Assembly: GCF_030811685.1 (NCBI RefSeq)
Contig: NZ_JAUSRF010000010.1
Coordinates: 169,756-233,755, forward strand
DNA: 64,000 nucleotides
Direction: 5' to 3'
From: Neorhizobium huautlense
Lineage (GTDB): Bacteria; Pseudomonadota; Alphaproteobacteria; Rhizobiales; Rhizobiaceae
Made by a program: the position numbers and the translations under genes. The notes under the pieces are model-generated. The model did no database searches. It saw nothing but the letters and a program-made list of their open reading frames with translations, and was not told the origin of the DNA. Each line of letters starts with the position of its first letter. The stretch's first letter is position 1. Positions 21,736 to 30,749 of the stretch are shown here, in pieces.

Positions 21736-22506
21736 ATGGAGCTTAAAAGCCCTCGCGAGGCGGCGTCTTTTGCGCTTTCGCTTCTCGACCTCACCAACCT
21801 GCGCGACGATTGCGACAATGCCGCCATCGAAAACCTGTGCCTGCGCGCGCAGACGCCCTATGGCCACAGCGCGGCCATCTGCATCTGGCCACGTTTTGTG
21901 GCGCATGCTCGTGGCATTCTGGGCGAGGGGCATGTCGTGCGCATTGCCACCGTGGTGAACTTTCCGTCCGGCGATCTGACTGTCGCCGAGGTCGTGAAGG
22001 AAACCGAGCAGGCCGTGGCGGACGGTACCGATGAAATCGATCTGGTCATTCCCTATCGCGCCTTTATTGCCGGCGATGAAGCGGCCGTCACCACCATGGT
22101 CGAGGCCGTGCGAAGTGCCTGCCCGAATTCGTGCCTCAAGGTCATTATCGAGACCGGCGAACTGAAGGAACGTGCCCTTATCCGCCGGGCTTCGGAACTG
22201 GCCATCGAAGCCGGTGCGGATTTCATCAAGACCTCCACCGGCAAGGTTGCCGTCAACGCGACGCTGGAAGCCGCCGATATCATGCTGCAGGTGATCCGCG
22301 ATTCGAAAAAGCGGGTCGGTTTCAAGCCTGCCGGTGGTGTCGGTACGGTTGCCGATGCCGATCTTTACCTGCGTTCCGCCGAAACCATCATGGGCGCCAA
22401 CTGGATCATGCCGTCCACCTTCCGGTTTGGCGCATCCAGCCTGCTCGACGATATTCTGGCGGTTCTGTCGGGCAATGGCTCCGCCCGCGCATCCGGCGGT
22501 TATTGA
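21736..22506 (+). CDS. deoC: Deoxyribose-phosphate aldolase
   Basis: A 256-residue class I aldolase cleaving 2-deoxyribose-5-phosphate to glyceraldehyde-3-phosphate and acetaldehyde. The Schiff-base lysine is in FIKTSTGKVAV, the partner Asp/Lys region in EIDLVIPYRAF and KRVGFKPAGGVGT. CGGAGGTACTGACC provides a strong ribosome site. A 231-base gap from the phosphorylase, with a near-palindrome, suggests its own promoter. It precedes deoA by six bases. Confidence 0.95.
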   Translation: MELKSPREAASFALSLLDLTNLRDDCDNAAIENLCLRAQTPYGHSAAICIWPRFVAHARGILGEGHVVRIATVVNFPSGDLTVAEVVKETEQAVADGTDEIDLVIPYRAFIAGDEAAVTTMVEAVRSACPNSCLKVIIETGELKERALIRRASELAIEAGADFIKTSTGKVAVNATLEAADIMLQVIRDSKKRVGFKPAGGVGTVADADLYLRSAETIMGANWIMPSTFRFGASSLLDDILAVLSGNGSARASGGY

Positions 22507-22512
22507 TCCGGC

Positions 22513-23823
22513 ATGATCCCGCAGGAGATCATCCGCCGTAAACGCGATGGCGAGACGCTCGCGGCTGACGAGATCGCCGCCTTCATCCGCGCCATGAGCG
22601 AGGACCGAATCTCGGAAGGCCAGGTGGCGGCCTTCGCCATGGCGGTGTTCTTTCGCGGCATGTCGCGTGATGAAACCATCGCGTTGACACTTGCCATGCG
22701 TGACAGTGGCGATGTGCTTTCCTGGGGCGATATCGCCCGGCCGATTGCCGACAAACATTCCACCGGCGGTGTCGGCGACAATGTTTCGCTGATGCTTGCC
22801 CCCATTGTTGCCGCCTGCGGGTTGGCGGTGCCGATGATTTCCGGCCGTGGCCTTGGCCATACCGGCGGCACGCTGGACAAGCTGGAAGCCATTCCCGGTT
22901 ACAGCATCATGCCGGAGGAAACACTGTTCCGCCGCACGGTGGATGAGGTCGGCTGCGCCATCATCGGCCAGACCGCCGATCTCGCACCGGCTGACCGGCG
23001 GCTTTACGCCATCCGTGATGTCACGGCGACGGTTGAATCTGTACCGCTGATCACGGCCTCCATTCTGTCCAAGAAGCTTGCTGCCGGTCTGCAGACGCTG
23101 GTCATGGACGTGAAAGTCGGCAATGGCGCCTTCATGAACAGTCTCGCTGATGCGGAAATTCTGGCCCGCTCGCTGGTGGATGTCGCCAATGGTGCGGGTG
23201 TCAAAACCTCTGCTCTGATCACCGATATGAACCAGCCGCTCGCCGATGCCGCCGGCAATGCGCTGGAAATCGTCAATTGCGTGGATTTTCTGCGGGGCGA
23301 CAAGGCGGGCACACGGCTGGAAACGGTGGTTCTGGCTTTTGCCGCGGAAATGCTGGTTCAGTCCGGTACCGCCGGCAGCCTGTCCGACGGAGAGCAGGCC
23401 GCAAGGTCAGCGCTGGAAAGCGGCCGAGCAGCGGACGTTTTTGGCCGCATGGTGCATGCGCTGGGTGGGCCGTCGGATTTTCTGGAGCGTTCGCAGGATT
23501 ATCTCCCCGCCGCGCCCGTGCAGTTTGCCGTGCCCGCAGTTCGGGATGGTTATCTTGCCCGGTACGACACGCGCGCGCTCGGCATGGCGGTGGTGGAACT
23601 TGGGGGAGGGCGTCGCCGTGCCGCCGATGCCATCGATCACCGTGTCGGCTTGAATGGCCTGATGCCGCTTGGCACCGAGATCGCGAAAGGTGAACCCATC
23701 GCGTTCGTTCATGCTGCAAATGAAAAGGATGCCGTACGCATCGTCGCCGACGTGGCGCAGTTTTTCACGATCGAGGACGATGCTCCGGCCCAGGCTTCGC
23801 CTGTCCTGAAGCGGATCGGCTGA
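22513..23823 (+). CDS. deoA: Thymidine phosphorylase
   Basis: A 436-residue pyrimidine nucleoside phosphorylase of normal length. The phosphate and substrate motifs are DKHSTGGVGDNVSLMLAP and SGRGLGHTGGTLDKLE, preceded by the helical N-terminal domain QEIIRRKRDGETLAADE. It converts thymidine to thymine and deoxyribose-1-phosphate, which DeoB and DeoC then process. The start is six bases after deoC, so the two are an operon. Its stop codon abuts, without a gap, the stop of the convergent aspartic protease gene. Confidence 0.96.
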   Translation: MIPQEIIRRKRDGETLAADEIAAFIRAMSEDRISEGQVAAFAMAVFFRGMSRDETIALTLAMRDSGDVLSWGDIARPIADKHSTGGVGDNVSLMLAPIVAACGLAVPMISGRGLGHTGGTLDKLEAIPGYSIMPEETLFRRTVDEVGCAIIGQTADLAPADRRLYAIRDVTATVESVPLITASILSKKLAAGLQTLVMDVKVGNGAFMNSLADAEILARSLVDVANGAGVKTSALITDMNQPLADAAGNALEIVNCVDFLRGDKAGTRLETVVLAFAAEMLVQSGTAGSLSDGEQAARSALESGRAADVFGRMVHALGGPSDFLERSQDYLPAAPVQFAVPAVRDGYLARYDTRALGMAVVELGGGRRRAADAIDHRVGLNGLMPLGTEIAKGEPIAFVHAANEKDAVRIVADVAQFFTIEDDAPAQASPVLKRIG

Positions 23824-24345
23824 TCACTGCACCAGTGTCAGCCCGCCATCCTGCACTTGATAGGAGCGGAGTTTCGACAGAAAACTCATGCCGACCAGCG
23901 TGCCGCTCAAGGCCTTGTCACGCAGAACCATGGCTTCGACATTGCGCACCCGCACCGTGCCGATCTCGACGCGATCGAGGATGATCAGTGCTGCACCCGT
24001 CCGGCCATTGGCGGTATCGACACTGTAGCGGAAATCGAGCCCATTGCCGGTAAAGCCGAGACGGCGGGCCGTCGTTTCATTGATGGCGACCGTCGATGCG
24101 CCGGTATCGATCATCCCCTCGATTGCCCTGCCATTCATCTGGAAGGTGCCGAAAAAATGCCCGCGCCCATCCGCCTTGAGGCTGATGCGGCCCTGGGGCA
24201 GGGCGGCCTTCTGTATTTTGGGCGCTGCCGGTACCTGCTCGGTGACGACGTCGGTCTGGCGTTGTTGCATATGCTCGAAGAAGCGCGGAACCTGCGTGGC
24301 GGCCAAGACGGCGACGGAAGCAAAAATGGCGGTGCGCAGCAGCAT
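23824..24345 (-). CDS. Membrane-anchored retropepsin-like aspartic protease (TIGR02281-like)
   Basis: A 173-residue protein with an N-terminal hydrophobic anchor (MLLRTAIFASVAVLAATQVP) and a single retropepsin-type domain. The catalytic motif is IEGMIDTGASTVAIN (D-T-G-A), followed by the flap-like VDTANGRTGAALIILDRVEIG and a second hydrophobic motif, LVGMSFLSKL. Single-domain members must dimerise to form the active site and probably act in the periplasm. The start is uncertain: ATG at 24345 is used, 24381 is possible; a longer ORF to 24423 would run through the upp terminator. Why it lies among nucleoside genes is unclear. Confidence 0.78.
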   Translation of the reverse strand: MLLRTAIFASVAVLAATQVPRFFEHMQQRQTDVVTEQVPAAPKIQKAALPQGRISLKADGRGHFFGTFQMNGRAIEGMIDTGASTVAINETTARRLGFTGNGLDFRYSVDTANGRTGAALIILDRVEIGTVRVRNVEAMVLRDKALSGTLVGMSFLSKLRSYQVQDGGLTLVQ

Positions 24346-24396
24346 GATCGTCTCTGGCGTGATGAAATCAGGCCGCACCATAATGCCTGCAATGAT

Positions 24397-24430
24397 AAAA
24401 AAGCGGCCCGCGGAATGATCCACGAGCCGC
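24397..24430 (-). terminator. Rho-independent terminator after upp
   Basis: Read on minus, GCGGCTCG (24430-24423) pairs with CGGGCCGC (24410-24403) with one G-U pair, followed by six T residues (24402-24397). Confidence 0.8.
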
Positions 24431-24464
24431 CAATCTGGTAACGCGGTTAAGAAAATCTGACCGC

Positions 24465-25094
24465 TTACTTGGTGCCGTACATGCGGTCGCCGGCATCGCC
24501 GAGACCGGGCACGATATAGCCCTTTTCGTTCAGGTAGCTATCGACGGAGGCCGTGTAGATCTTGACGTCCGGATGGGCTTCCTGAAAGTTCTTGATGCCT
24601 TCGGGAGCGGCCAGAAGGCAAAGGAAGCGGATGTTCTTGGCGCCGCGTTCCTTCAGCTTCTGGATGGCCGCGATTGCCGAATTGCCGGTGGCCAGCATCG
24701 GATCGACGACAATGATCAGGCGCTCGTCGAGGCTGTCGGGTGCTTTGAAGTAATATTCGACCGGCTGCAGCGTATCGTGGTCGCGGTAAAGGCCGATATG
24801 CGAAACACGGGCAGACGGCACGAGTTCGAGCATGCCTTCGAGCAGGCCGTTGCCGGCGCGCAGGATCGAGACGAAAACCAGCTTCTTGCCTTCGACGATC
24901 GGCGCCTGCATCTCGGTGATCGGCGTTTCGATCGTCTCCAGCGTCAGCTCGAGATCACGCGTGACCTCGTAACACAGAAGCATGGAAATTTCGCGCAGCA
25001 ACCGGCGGAAACCGGCCGTCGAGGTTTCCTTCTTGCGCATGATGGTGAGCTTGTGCTGGACGAGCGGATGGTCAATGACGGTGACGCCGTTCAT
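24465..25094 (-). CDS. upp: Uracil phosphoribosyltransferase
   Basis: A 209-residue enzyme making UMP from uracil and PRPP. The PRPP loop is [19 protein letters not shown], with the uracil site toward the C terminus ([17 protein letters not shown]), both classic. The N-terminal [17 protein letters not shown] is also typical. GGAAGGCATTCCC precedes the ATG. It salvages uracil released by pyrimidine nucleoside breakdown. It is followed by its own terminator and lies 66 bases downstream of add on the same strand. Confidence 0.97.
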   Translation of the reverse strand: MNGVTVIDHPLVQHKLTIMRKKETSTAGFRRLLREISMLLCYEVTRDLELTLETIETPITEMQAPIVEGKKLVFVSILRAGNGLLEGMLELVPSARVSHIGLYRDHDTLQPVEYYFKAPDSLDERLIIVVDPMLATGNSAIAAIQKLKERGAKNIRFLCLLAAPEGIKNFQEAHPDVKIYTASVDSYLNEKGYIVPGLGDAGDRMYGTK

Positions 25095-25160
25095 GGGAAT
25101 GCCTTCCGGGGATGTTGGAGTTTTCCTCTTCTGTCATGGAAGGCGCAGGAATCCAAGAGT

Positions 25161-26183
25161 TCAGGCGTCTTTCACATCCGCTTTCGCACTTGTTTGCACA
25201 TATGCGTCAAAACGTTCCAGCAAGGCGCTACGGGTCGTCTCGTCGACAAAGGCCGCCTCCAGCGAGGTGCGCGTCATGGTGTCGATCTCCTGGCGATCAA
25301 AACCCATCTCCTCGGCAGCAATGCGGTATTCGCGCGAAAGCGAAGTGCCGAAAAAAGGCGGATCGTCGGAACTGATCGTCACGCGAACGCCGGCGTCCTT
25401 CAACCGGCGCAGAGGATGCGCCTGGAAATCGGGATAGACATCGAGCGCGATATTCGAGCCCGGGCAGACTTCCAGCACGGTGCCGGTTTCCGCCAGCCGT
25501 TCCACCAGACCCTCATCCTCGATGGCGCGCACCCCATGGCCGATCCGCGATGGCTGGATGATGTCGAGCGCATCCGCAACACTGAAGGCACCGCAGACCT
25601 CGCCGGCATGAATTGTCAGGCCCAGACCCGCGTCACGGGCGATATCGAAGGCGCGCGCATAATCTGCAACCCGCCCCATCCGTTCTTCGCCGGCCATGTT
25701 GAAACCGGTCACCAGCGGATTTTTCGCGCGCTTTGCGTATTCGGCAGCGCCGACCACCCGATCGACGCCAAAATGACGTTCGCCGGTGACGATGATACGC
25801 GCTTCGATCCCGGTCTTTTCCTTCGCGGCAAAAATGCCGTCGCAAATGCCGGCGATATAGGCGTCGGCGCCAAGACCGATGCGGTCGCCATGATCGGGCG
25901 AAACGATGATCTCGCTGTAGATCGTGTTTATGGACGCAAGTTCGCTCAGGTAGGTTTCGGTCAGCAGAGCATAATCCGCCTGCGTGCGAAACAGCGATGC
26001 CACCGCATCGTAGCAGATAATGAACTCGGCAAAATCCGACCAGACATATTGGCCGTCACGCAGAATAGTGCCGATATCGACCCCGTATTTCTGTGCCTGG
26101 CGCAAGCTCAGTTCCGGCGGTGCCGCACCCTCGATATGGCAGTGGATCTCCGCCTTCAGCATGCCTGCCGTTTCAAATGCCAT
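25161..26183 (-). CDS. add: Adenosine deaminase
   Basis: A 340-residue zinc-dependent deaminase turning adenosine or deoxyadenosine into inosine forms. Zinc and catalytic motifs: [10 protein letters not shown] (the two N-terminal His), TIHAGEVCG (His and catalytic Glu), [11 protein letters not shown] and [10 protein letters not shown] (terminal Asp pair). HCHIEGA instead of the commoner HxHLDG is a known variant of proteobacterial enzymes. The ATG at 26183 overlaps the deoB stop by one base (TAATG), so the genes are coupled. Inosine is the substrate of the phosphorylase at 20695. Confidence 0.95.
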   Translation of the reverse strand: MAFETAGMLKAEIHCHIEGAAPPELSLRQAQKYGVDIGTILRDGQYVWSDFAEFIICYDAVASLFRTQADYALLTETYLSELASINTIYSEIIVSPDHGDRIGLGADAYIAGICDGIFAAKEKTGIEARIIVTGERHFGVDRVVGAAEYAKRAKNPLVTGFNMAGEERMGRVADYARAFDIARDAGLGLTIHAGEVCGAFSVADALDIIQPSRIGHGVRAIEDEGLVERLAETGTVLEVCPGSNIALDVYPDFQAHPLRRLKDAGVRVTISSDDPPFFGTSLSREYRIAAEEMGFDRQEIDTMTRTSLEAAFVDETTRSALLERFDAYVQTSAKADVKDA

Positions 26184-27403
26184 TACAGAAAACTCCGTCC
26201 CTGCCGACCGGCAGCAATTCCAAGATGGGCGGCGATGGTTTCGCCGATATCGGCATAACTCTGGCGAATGCCGATGTCGCGGGCGCGGATGCCGGGGCCG
26301 AGCGCCATCACCGGCACGCGTTCACGCGTATGGTCGGTGCCGCGCCATGTCGGATCGCAGCCATGGTCGGCGGTCATGATCAGAAGATCGCCGGGTTTCA
26401 TTTTCGCGTGCACTTCCGGCAGACGTCTGTCGAACTCTTCCAGCGCTGCTGCATAACCTGCAACATCGCGGCGATGCCCGTAGAGCATGTCGAAATCGAC
26501 GAAATTGGTGAAGACTAGATTACCATGTTCGGCCCGGTCGATGGCTTCCAGCGTCCGGTCCATCAGCGCGGCATTGCCATTGGCCTTGATGACGTCGGTA
26601 ACGCCGCGATGGGCGAAAATGTCGCCCACCTTGCCGACAGCCAGAACCTTGCGCTCGGCAGCGACGAGACGATCAAGCAGCGTGTCCTCCGGCGGTGGCA
26701 CGGAAAAATCGCGGCGATTACCGGTGCGCTCGAAGGTCGATGGCGTTTCGCCGATGAAGGGGCGGGCGATGACACGGCCGATATTGAGCGGATCGAGCAA
26801 TTTTCGCACCGTGTTGCTCAGTTCCAGCAAACGCTCCAGCCCAAAATGCCGTTCATGTGCGGCGATCTGGAAGACGGAATCGGTCGAAGTGTAGCAGATC
26901 GGCTTGCCGGTGCGGATATGCTCTTCGCCATGTTTCTGGATAATGTCGGTGCCGGAGGCATGGCAATTTCCCAGAATGCCCGAGACCTTGCCTTCCTCGC
27001 AGATCGCCTCCACCAGATCGGCGGAAAACGCATCGCCGTCGCTTGGAAAATAACCCCAGTCGAACATGACGGGCGTGCCGGCGATTTCCCAATGGCCGGA
27101 CGGTGTATCCTTGCCGCGCGATACCTCGTTGGCCGCGCCGTGCAGGCCGAACACGCGCTCCGGCACCGGCATGCCGGCCGGAAATTCTCCGCTTGCCATT
27201 TTGGCGATATGCAGCAGGCCGAGCGATGAGAGGTTGGGAAGTTTCAGCGGTCCTTCCCGCAAGCCGTCGCGGTTCGCTGCACCGGCGGCGCAGAACTGCG
27301 CGATATGACCGAGCGTGTTTGCGCCTTCGTCATTATATTTCGCGGCGTCGCGGGCACCGCCAACGCCAAAGGAATCCAGAACGAAAAGAAAAGCGCGCGC
27401 CAA
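26183..27403 (-). CDS. deoB: Phosphopentomutase
   Basis: A 406-residue alkaline-phosphatase-superfamily enzyme interconverting (deoxy)ribose-1-phosphate and -5-phosphate. Metal and active-site motifs: [11 protein letters not shown] near the start, [12 protein letters not shown] with the phospho-accepting Thr, [13 protein letters not shown], and [18 protein letters not shown]. The start is TTG at 27403: GGAGG lies five bases upstream and the product then has the expected 406 residues, beginning [12 protein letters not shown]. The ATG at 27457 would add a Cys-containing tail not typical of the family. It links the phosphorylases to DeoC. Confidence 0.95.
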   Translation of the reverse strand: MARAFLFVLDSFGVGGARDAAKYNDEGANTLGHIAQFCAAGAANRDGLREGPLKLPNLSSLGLLHIAKMASGEFPAGMPVPERVFGLHGAANEVSRGKDTPSGHWEIAGTPVMFDWGYFPSDGDAFSADLVEAICEEGKVSGILGNCHASGTDIIQKHGEEHIRTGKPICYTSTDSVFQIAAHERHFGLERLLELSNTVRKLLDPLNIGRVIARPFIGETPSTFERTGNRRDFSVPPPEDTLLDRLVAAERKVLAVGKVGDIFAHRGVTDVIKANGNAALMDRTLEAIDRAEHGNLVFTNFVDFDMLYGHRRDVAGYAAALEEFDRRLPEVHAKMKPGDLLIMTADHGCDPTWRGTDHTRERVPVMALGPGIRARDIGIRQSYADIGETIAAHLGIAAGRQGRSFL

Positions 27404-27522
27404 TCGGCCCTCCGGCATGTAGCGACAGGTGCCGTGTGGGCACTCGGTCTCGATCAACGCTACATACAGCCTGCCGGCTGGCTTGGCAAAGGCATGGCGG
27501 CGACCTCAAGACGCCGGAAAGG

Positions 27523-28176
27523 TCAGCAATCCGTGCACTTGATTTCGTCGCCGGTCCGCTGCTGGTAGAAGATTTCGCGGTTCATGGTGATCGAGCGGCT
27601 CTCGGAAGACATGTTGGTCGGCAAAAACAGCATGAGAGGGTAGGACGCTGCCAGCTCCGTCCGGATCAGGAAGGAGTTTTTGACTTTCATTTCCGTCGGC
27701 ACGTTCACAGTCGTGCCAACGGAATACGGTGTATTGCCCGTCCGCTGCCACGACCAAAGAACCTTCGCCGTACCGGTGTCATCGATCTTGACGCCGGTGA
27801 TCTTGATGTTCAGCGGATTGTTTGCCTTCGTCGTCAGACCGTCCACATCGTAGGGCGCGAAAACGCTTTTCGCCGCGTTGGTCATCGTCGAAAGAAACGC
27901 CTTGGAGACGTTGTTGGATTGCTGGGCAACAAGGTCACCGACAGTGCCGGCAGCACGCGTTGCACGCTTGGCGAAGCTGAAGCCGATGGTCAGCTCGAAA
28001 CAGGTCAGGTAGGCGGCAAGCAGGATCGGCGCAATGATTGCGAACTCGACACCGCCGACCCCGTCGCGGTTGCGCAGATAAGCTCTGAATATTAGGAAAA
28101 TGCCACCCGAGGCAGGCAGTTTTTCATGTGACTGGGAGGAGGCCCGTACAGGCGCCAGCGGAGAAACGTCGCTCAC
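27523..28176 (-). CDS. TadE-like pseudopilin of the Tad system (distal gene)
   Basis: A 217-residue protein with a prepilin-like site, RDGVGGVEFAIIAPILLAAYL (processing expected after the first Gly, Glu at +5), inside one N-terminal membrane helix near residues 40-65. The remainder is a periplasmic beta-rich domain ending in a Cys pair region (KCTDC). TadE and TadF are minor pseudopilins cut by CpaA and needed for Flp pilus assembly. It overlaps the preceding gene by four bases (ATGA). Whether it is TadE or TadF cannot be decided from sequence alone. Confidence 0.8.
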   Translation of the reverse strand: MSDVSPLAPVRASSQSHEKLPASGGIFLIFRAYLRNRDGVGGVEFAIIAPILLAAYLTCFELTIGFSFAKRATRAAGTVGDLVAQQSNNVSKAFLSTMTNAAKSVFAPYDVDGLTTKANNPLNIKITGVKIDDTGTAKVLWSWQRTGNTPYSVGTTVNVPTEMKVKNSFLIRTELAASYPLMLFLPTNMSSESRSITMNREIFYQQRTGDEIKCTDC

Positions 28177-28814
28177 GGGTAATCCTCGTTCTGGAATGTT
28201 GCGGTGGCGACGATCAGGAAGTCGCCGGTGCCGTCGGAAGATCGGACGGTGGTCAGCATCGGGCGCACCAGATCGGTGATGACCGGCCAGCGATAATAGG
28301 CGCGCAGCATGTTGATGCTTTTGGCGCCGCCGGGCGAATAACCGAAATCCGAAGTTTTCAGGTCCGCATATTTTTCCGTGCTCACGCGTGGAATCCCGGT
28401 CGGAATATCAGCAAAGCTCGAAAAGGAGCGCAGATCGAGATACAGACGCGTCGGTGTCGCTATTTCGGCCGCCGAGCAGGAGATCATGACGGAGATTTCC
28501 TGGCAGAAGGCCGTTCTGAAGGTTGTCTTGAACGTCGAGCTGTTGGCCGAAGTGGACTGGATCTCTCCCGTCCGCACCTTGCGTGCCATGACATCCACGC
28601 CGTTGGAAATCACCTGCTCGCCGATGAAGGCGATGAAGGTCTCGAGAATGGCAAAGACGATCAGGAAATAGGGAATGGCGAGGATCGCAAACTCGATTGC
28701 CGCCGCGCCATCATCGGAGCGCCTGAAACGGCGCAGGAGGTGACGTCCACGATCGGTTCGGTCCAGGCCTTTTATATCTGCATTACAATCGGTGCACATG
28801 TTCACACGCAGCAT
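28173..28814 (-). CDS. TadE-like pseudopilin of the Tad system (proximal gene)
   Basis: A 213-residue protein with the TadE motif SDDGAAAIEFAILAIPYFLI near residues 33-53, a membrane helix, then a periplasmic domain. The Gly before AAAIEF is the expected CpaA cleavage site. The ATG at 28814 has no clear ribosome site; an ATG at 28799 is equally possible. It is co-directional with and overlaps the second pseudopilin gene, and lies about 190 bases downstream of the stand-alone secretin N-domain gene. The pair forms the minus-strand arm of the pilus locus. Confidence 0.82.
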   Translation of the reverse strand: MLRVNMCTDCNADIKGLDRTDRGRHLLRRFRRSDDGAAAIEFAILAIPYFLIVFAILETFIAFIGEQVISNGVDVMARKVRTGEIQSTSANSSTFKTTFRTAFCQEISVMISCSAAEIATPTRLYLDLRSFSSFADIPTGIPRVSTEKYADLKTSDFGYSPGGAKSINMLRAYYRWPVITDLVRPMLTTVRSSDGTGDFLIVATATFQNEDYP

Positions 28815-29002
28815 AGTTCGGATGCGCGTGATGGTAAGGTTCTTGTGTTGAAAATTGGTTGCTCAGGTGTCGACAGTTTGAATGATGTGTGCCGACGTGA
28901 CTCGCGAGGCGTAGAATGCACCGTTCGGCGCAGATTTAGGGCGGATACCGATCCGCCTCATAAAGATACAGTGTCTGGTGCTGCAATCTTGCCTTTACAG
29001 GA

Positions 29003-29407
29003 TCAGGGCGTGTCCTTGTCCGCCTTGATTTCGGCATGCTCTTCGCAATTGGGTGTGCAGGAGAGAATAGAGCGATCCGTCTGGCGGAAGACGCGAACCG
29101 TATTGCCTTCATCGATCGATACGAGAATGCGCTCATCGGCGATCGCGTTGCCGTCCTTGTCGAGAAGCACGAGATTGGTCGTGCCAAAACTGTGGCCGGT
29201 CAGCACGATCGTCATCGGGTCCGCCACGGTGGCATCGGCGACTGTGGAGTTGCCGACGATAACCTTGGCGACCGGCCGGTCAAGCTTGAGGACGCGTGCG
29301 TGATTCATGTGAACGCGCAGAAGGTCGCCGTCCTGGTCGGCATAAACAGGCGCCGTTGAGGCTAGAATGGAAGAAACGGAGAGTATAATGCTGACGATGC
29401 GCGACAT
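29003..29407 (-). CDS. Stand-alone pilus/secretin N-terminal domain protein
   Basis: A 134-residue exported protein: signal peptide MSRIVSIILSVSSILASTAPVYA, then one domain of the type found at the N terminus of CpaC secretins (T2SS/T3SS pil_N). Aligning by eye, LKLDRPVAKVIVGNSTVADATV and LTGHSFGTTNLVLLDKDG match LKLGLNKAIVVDL..VADPSMADAV and LFGKAVGQTNIFVFGQNG of the CpaC in this window. The tail has a Cys pair (CTPNCEE). The ATG at 29407 gives a proper signal peptide; 29443 would add a basic lead. It is divergent from the pilin and may assist the secretin ring. Confidence 0.78.
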   Translation of the reverse strand: MSRIVSIILSVSSILASTAPVYADQDGDLLRVHMNHARVLKLDRPVAKVIVGNSTVADATVADPMTIVLTGHSFGTTNLVLLDKDGNAIADERILVSIDEGNTVRVFRQTDRSILSCTPNCEEHAEIKADKDTP

Positions 29408-29804
29408 TGTCTGGGCTGCCTTTACGCGTGCGATTTGGCGCAAGCATGGGCGCGAATGGTGAATGGCAGGTTAACCCTGGCCTGCTGGCCGGAAATAAGC
29501 AGCAACGAAAGCATAGTTTGAAATATTAGTGGCGTCCTTCCTGTGCGCCTCGGGAATTTAAGAACCTAATCGGGTGTCGGGATGGCGATGGTTTTCACAA
29601 ATATAGAGAGGGAAACGATCTGCGGGATTTTCCGTATATTCTTTGCCTGTTGTTTACCAATCCTTCGGCATTCAGATGTTCATCTTTTGGTAACCGCCTT
29701 CGTTAAGCGGATTGAAATCGGCTCTCGCTAGATTGTGCTCAACCGAACAGCGGACAACAGTTGTCGGTAGTGCTGAAGAACAACGTAGAATTTAGGAGAG
29801 AAGA
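29408..29804. other. Divergent control region between the N-domain gene and the Flp pilin gene
   Basis: About 400 bases without a gene. It is AT-rich near the pilin and carries an imperfect inverted repeat, GTTTACCAA (about 29652-29660) with TTGGTAACC (about 29687-29695). TTAAGCGGATTGAAA (29704 onward) matches a CtrA site only on its left half. Pilin transcription must start here, probably with a long leader. Confidence 0.45.
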
Positions 29805-29990
29805 ATGTCGAAGATTTTTGCTCGTTTCATGAAGGACGAATCTGGTGCGACCGCCATCGAATATGGCCTGATCGCAGCCCTGATTTCCGTCGCTCTGATC
29901 GCTGGTGCAACCACGCTCGGTGGCGCTCTGAACAACACGTTCAGCGGCATCTCCACCAAGATGAACGCTGCACAGCAGACCTACAAGTAA
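29805..29990 (+). CDS. pilA: Flp/Fap type IVb major pilin
   Basis: A 61-residue prepilin: leader MSKIFARFMKDESG, then ATAIEYGLIAALISVALIAG, the canonical Flp motif with cleavage after Gly14 and Glu/Tyr at +5/+6. After CpaA processing the 47-residue pilin polymerises into the Tad pilus used in surface attachment. TTTAGGAGAGAAG is a strong ribosome site. A good terminator follows, so abundant pilin mRNA is probably made separately from the downstream cpa genes. Only one Flp pilin gene is present in the window. In Agrobacterium the equivalent is ctpA. Confidence 0.96.
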   Translation: MSKIFARFMKDESGATAIEYGLIAALISVALIAGATTLGGALNNTFSGISTKMNAAQQTYK

Positions 29991-30026
29991 GCCACTCGCT
30001 TACTGGCCTTCGGGTCATATCTTTGC

Positions 30027-30059
30027 GAAGCCGCCTCCTCGGGGCGGCTTCGTTTGTTT
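30027..30059 (+). terminator. Terminator after the pilin gene
   Basis: GAAGCCGCC (30027-30035) pairs with GGCGGCTTC (30043-30051), followed by GTTTGTTT. It separates the pilin from cpaA. Confidence 0.85.
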
Positions 30060-30106
30060 AAGGAAGCTTTTTGATTGCCGGTTGGCGCAACTGGCGAGGA
30101 GGCCGG

Positions 30107-30631
30107 ATGGCAAGTGTGGTTATAACTTATGCGGTTCTCCTGATCCTGCCTGCCGGTCTGGCGCTTGCCGCGATCAGTGATCTGACCCGAATGACCATTC
30201 CCAATGCCATCCCCGCGGTGGTGCTGCTGTCGTTTTTTGCATTGGCGCCTTTCGTCGGTCTAGGCTGGCCGGATATCGGCATGAGCCTTGTGGCCGGACT
30301 GGCGGTTTTCGCCGTCTGCTTTTCCTTGTTTGCCGCCAATGTCATGGGCGGAGGCGATGCCAAGCTGCTCACCGCTGCCGCCTGCTGGTTCGGCTTCAAT
30401 CAGTCCCTGTTGATGTTCCTGGTCGCAACCGCCTTTCTCGGCGGCGTGCTCACCATCGCCATTCTTGTGATCCGCGCCCACTCGAACACTGTTCTGGCCA
30501 TGGGCGTCGCTCTTCCGAAATCATTGACGACGGCCAACAAGATACCTTACGGCATCGGCATCGCTGTTGCAGGTTTCATGACTTATGAGCATGCACCGAT
30601 CGTTGCATTGGCGATGCGCGCAGCCGGTTAA
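30107..30631 (+). CDS. cpaA: Prepilin peptidase CpaA/TadV (A24 family)
   Basis: A 174-residue polytopic aspartic prepilin peptidase. The two catalytic aspartates are in AAISDLTRMTIPN and MGGGDAKLLTA; six hydrophobic segments are seen. It cleaves the Flp pilin and the TadE-like pseudopilins. It lacks the N-terminal methylase half of GspO/PilD, as is normal for this subfamily. GAGGAGGCCGG precedes the ATG at 30107, which is chosen over the weaker upstream start at 30071. Confidence 0.93.
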   Translation: MASVVITYAVLLILPAGLALAAISDLTRMTIPNAIPAVVLLSFFALAPFVGLGWPDIGMSLVAGLAVFAVCFSLFAANVMGGGDAKLLTAAACWFGFNQSLLMFLVATAFLGGVLTIAILVIRAHSNTVLAMGVALPKSLTTANKIPYGIGIAVAGFMTYEHAPIVALAMRAAG

Positions 30632-30658
30632 CTTGAGTTTTACTTTCGAAACCAAGCG

Positions 30659-30690
30659 TTAACCGAAAATGTAAGCGCAGCATTAACCAT
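30659..30690 (+). promoter_or_regulatory. Two TTAACC half-sites upstream of cpaB (CtrA-like)
   Basis: TTAACC at 30659-30664 and TTAACCAT at 30683-30690, about 60-90 bases before cpaB. CtrA half-sites of this form control pilus genes in Caulobacter; the assignment here is inference. Confidence 0.35.
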
Positions 30691-30749
30691 AATTACACCA
30701 TTGGCGGCCATTCTCCGGAAAGACTTAAGCAGTCCTTCAGGAAACCGCC

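Noticed and set aside
22872..22892. Signs of a mobile element or repeat-spacer array anywhere in the window
   Set aside because: No transposase, integrase, terminal repeats or regularly spaced direct repeats were seen at any position read.
29704..29718. CtrA box before the pilin gene
   Set aside because: TTAAGCGGATTGAAA has only the left half of TTAA-N7-TTAA, so it was not called as a site.
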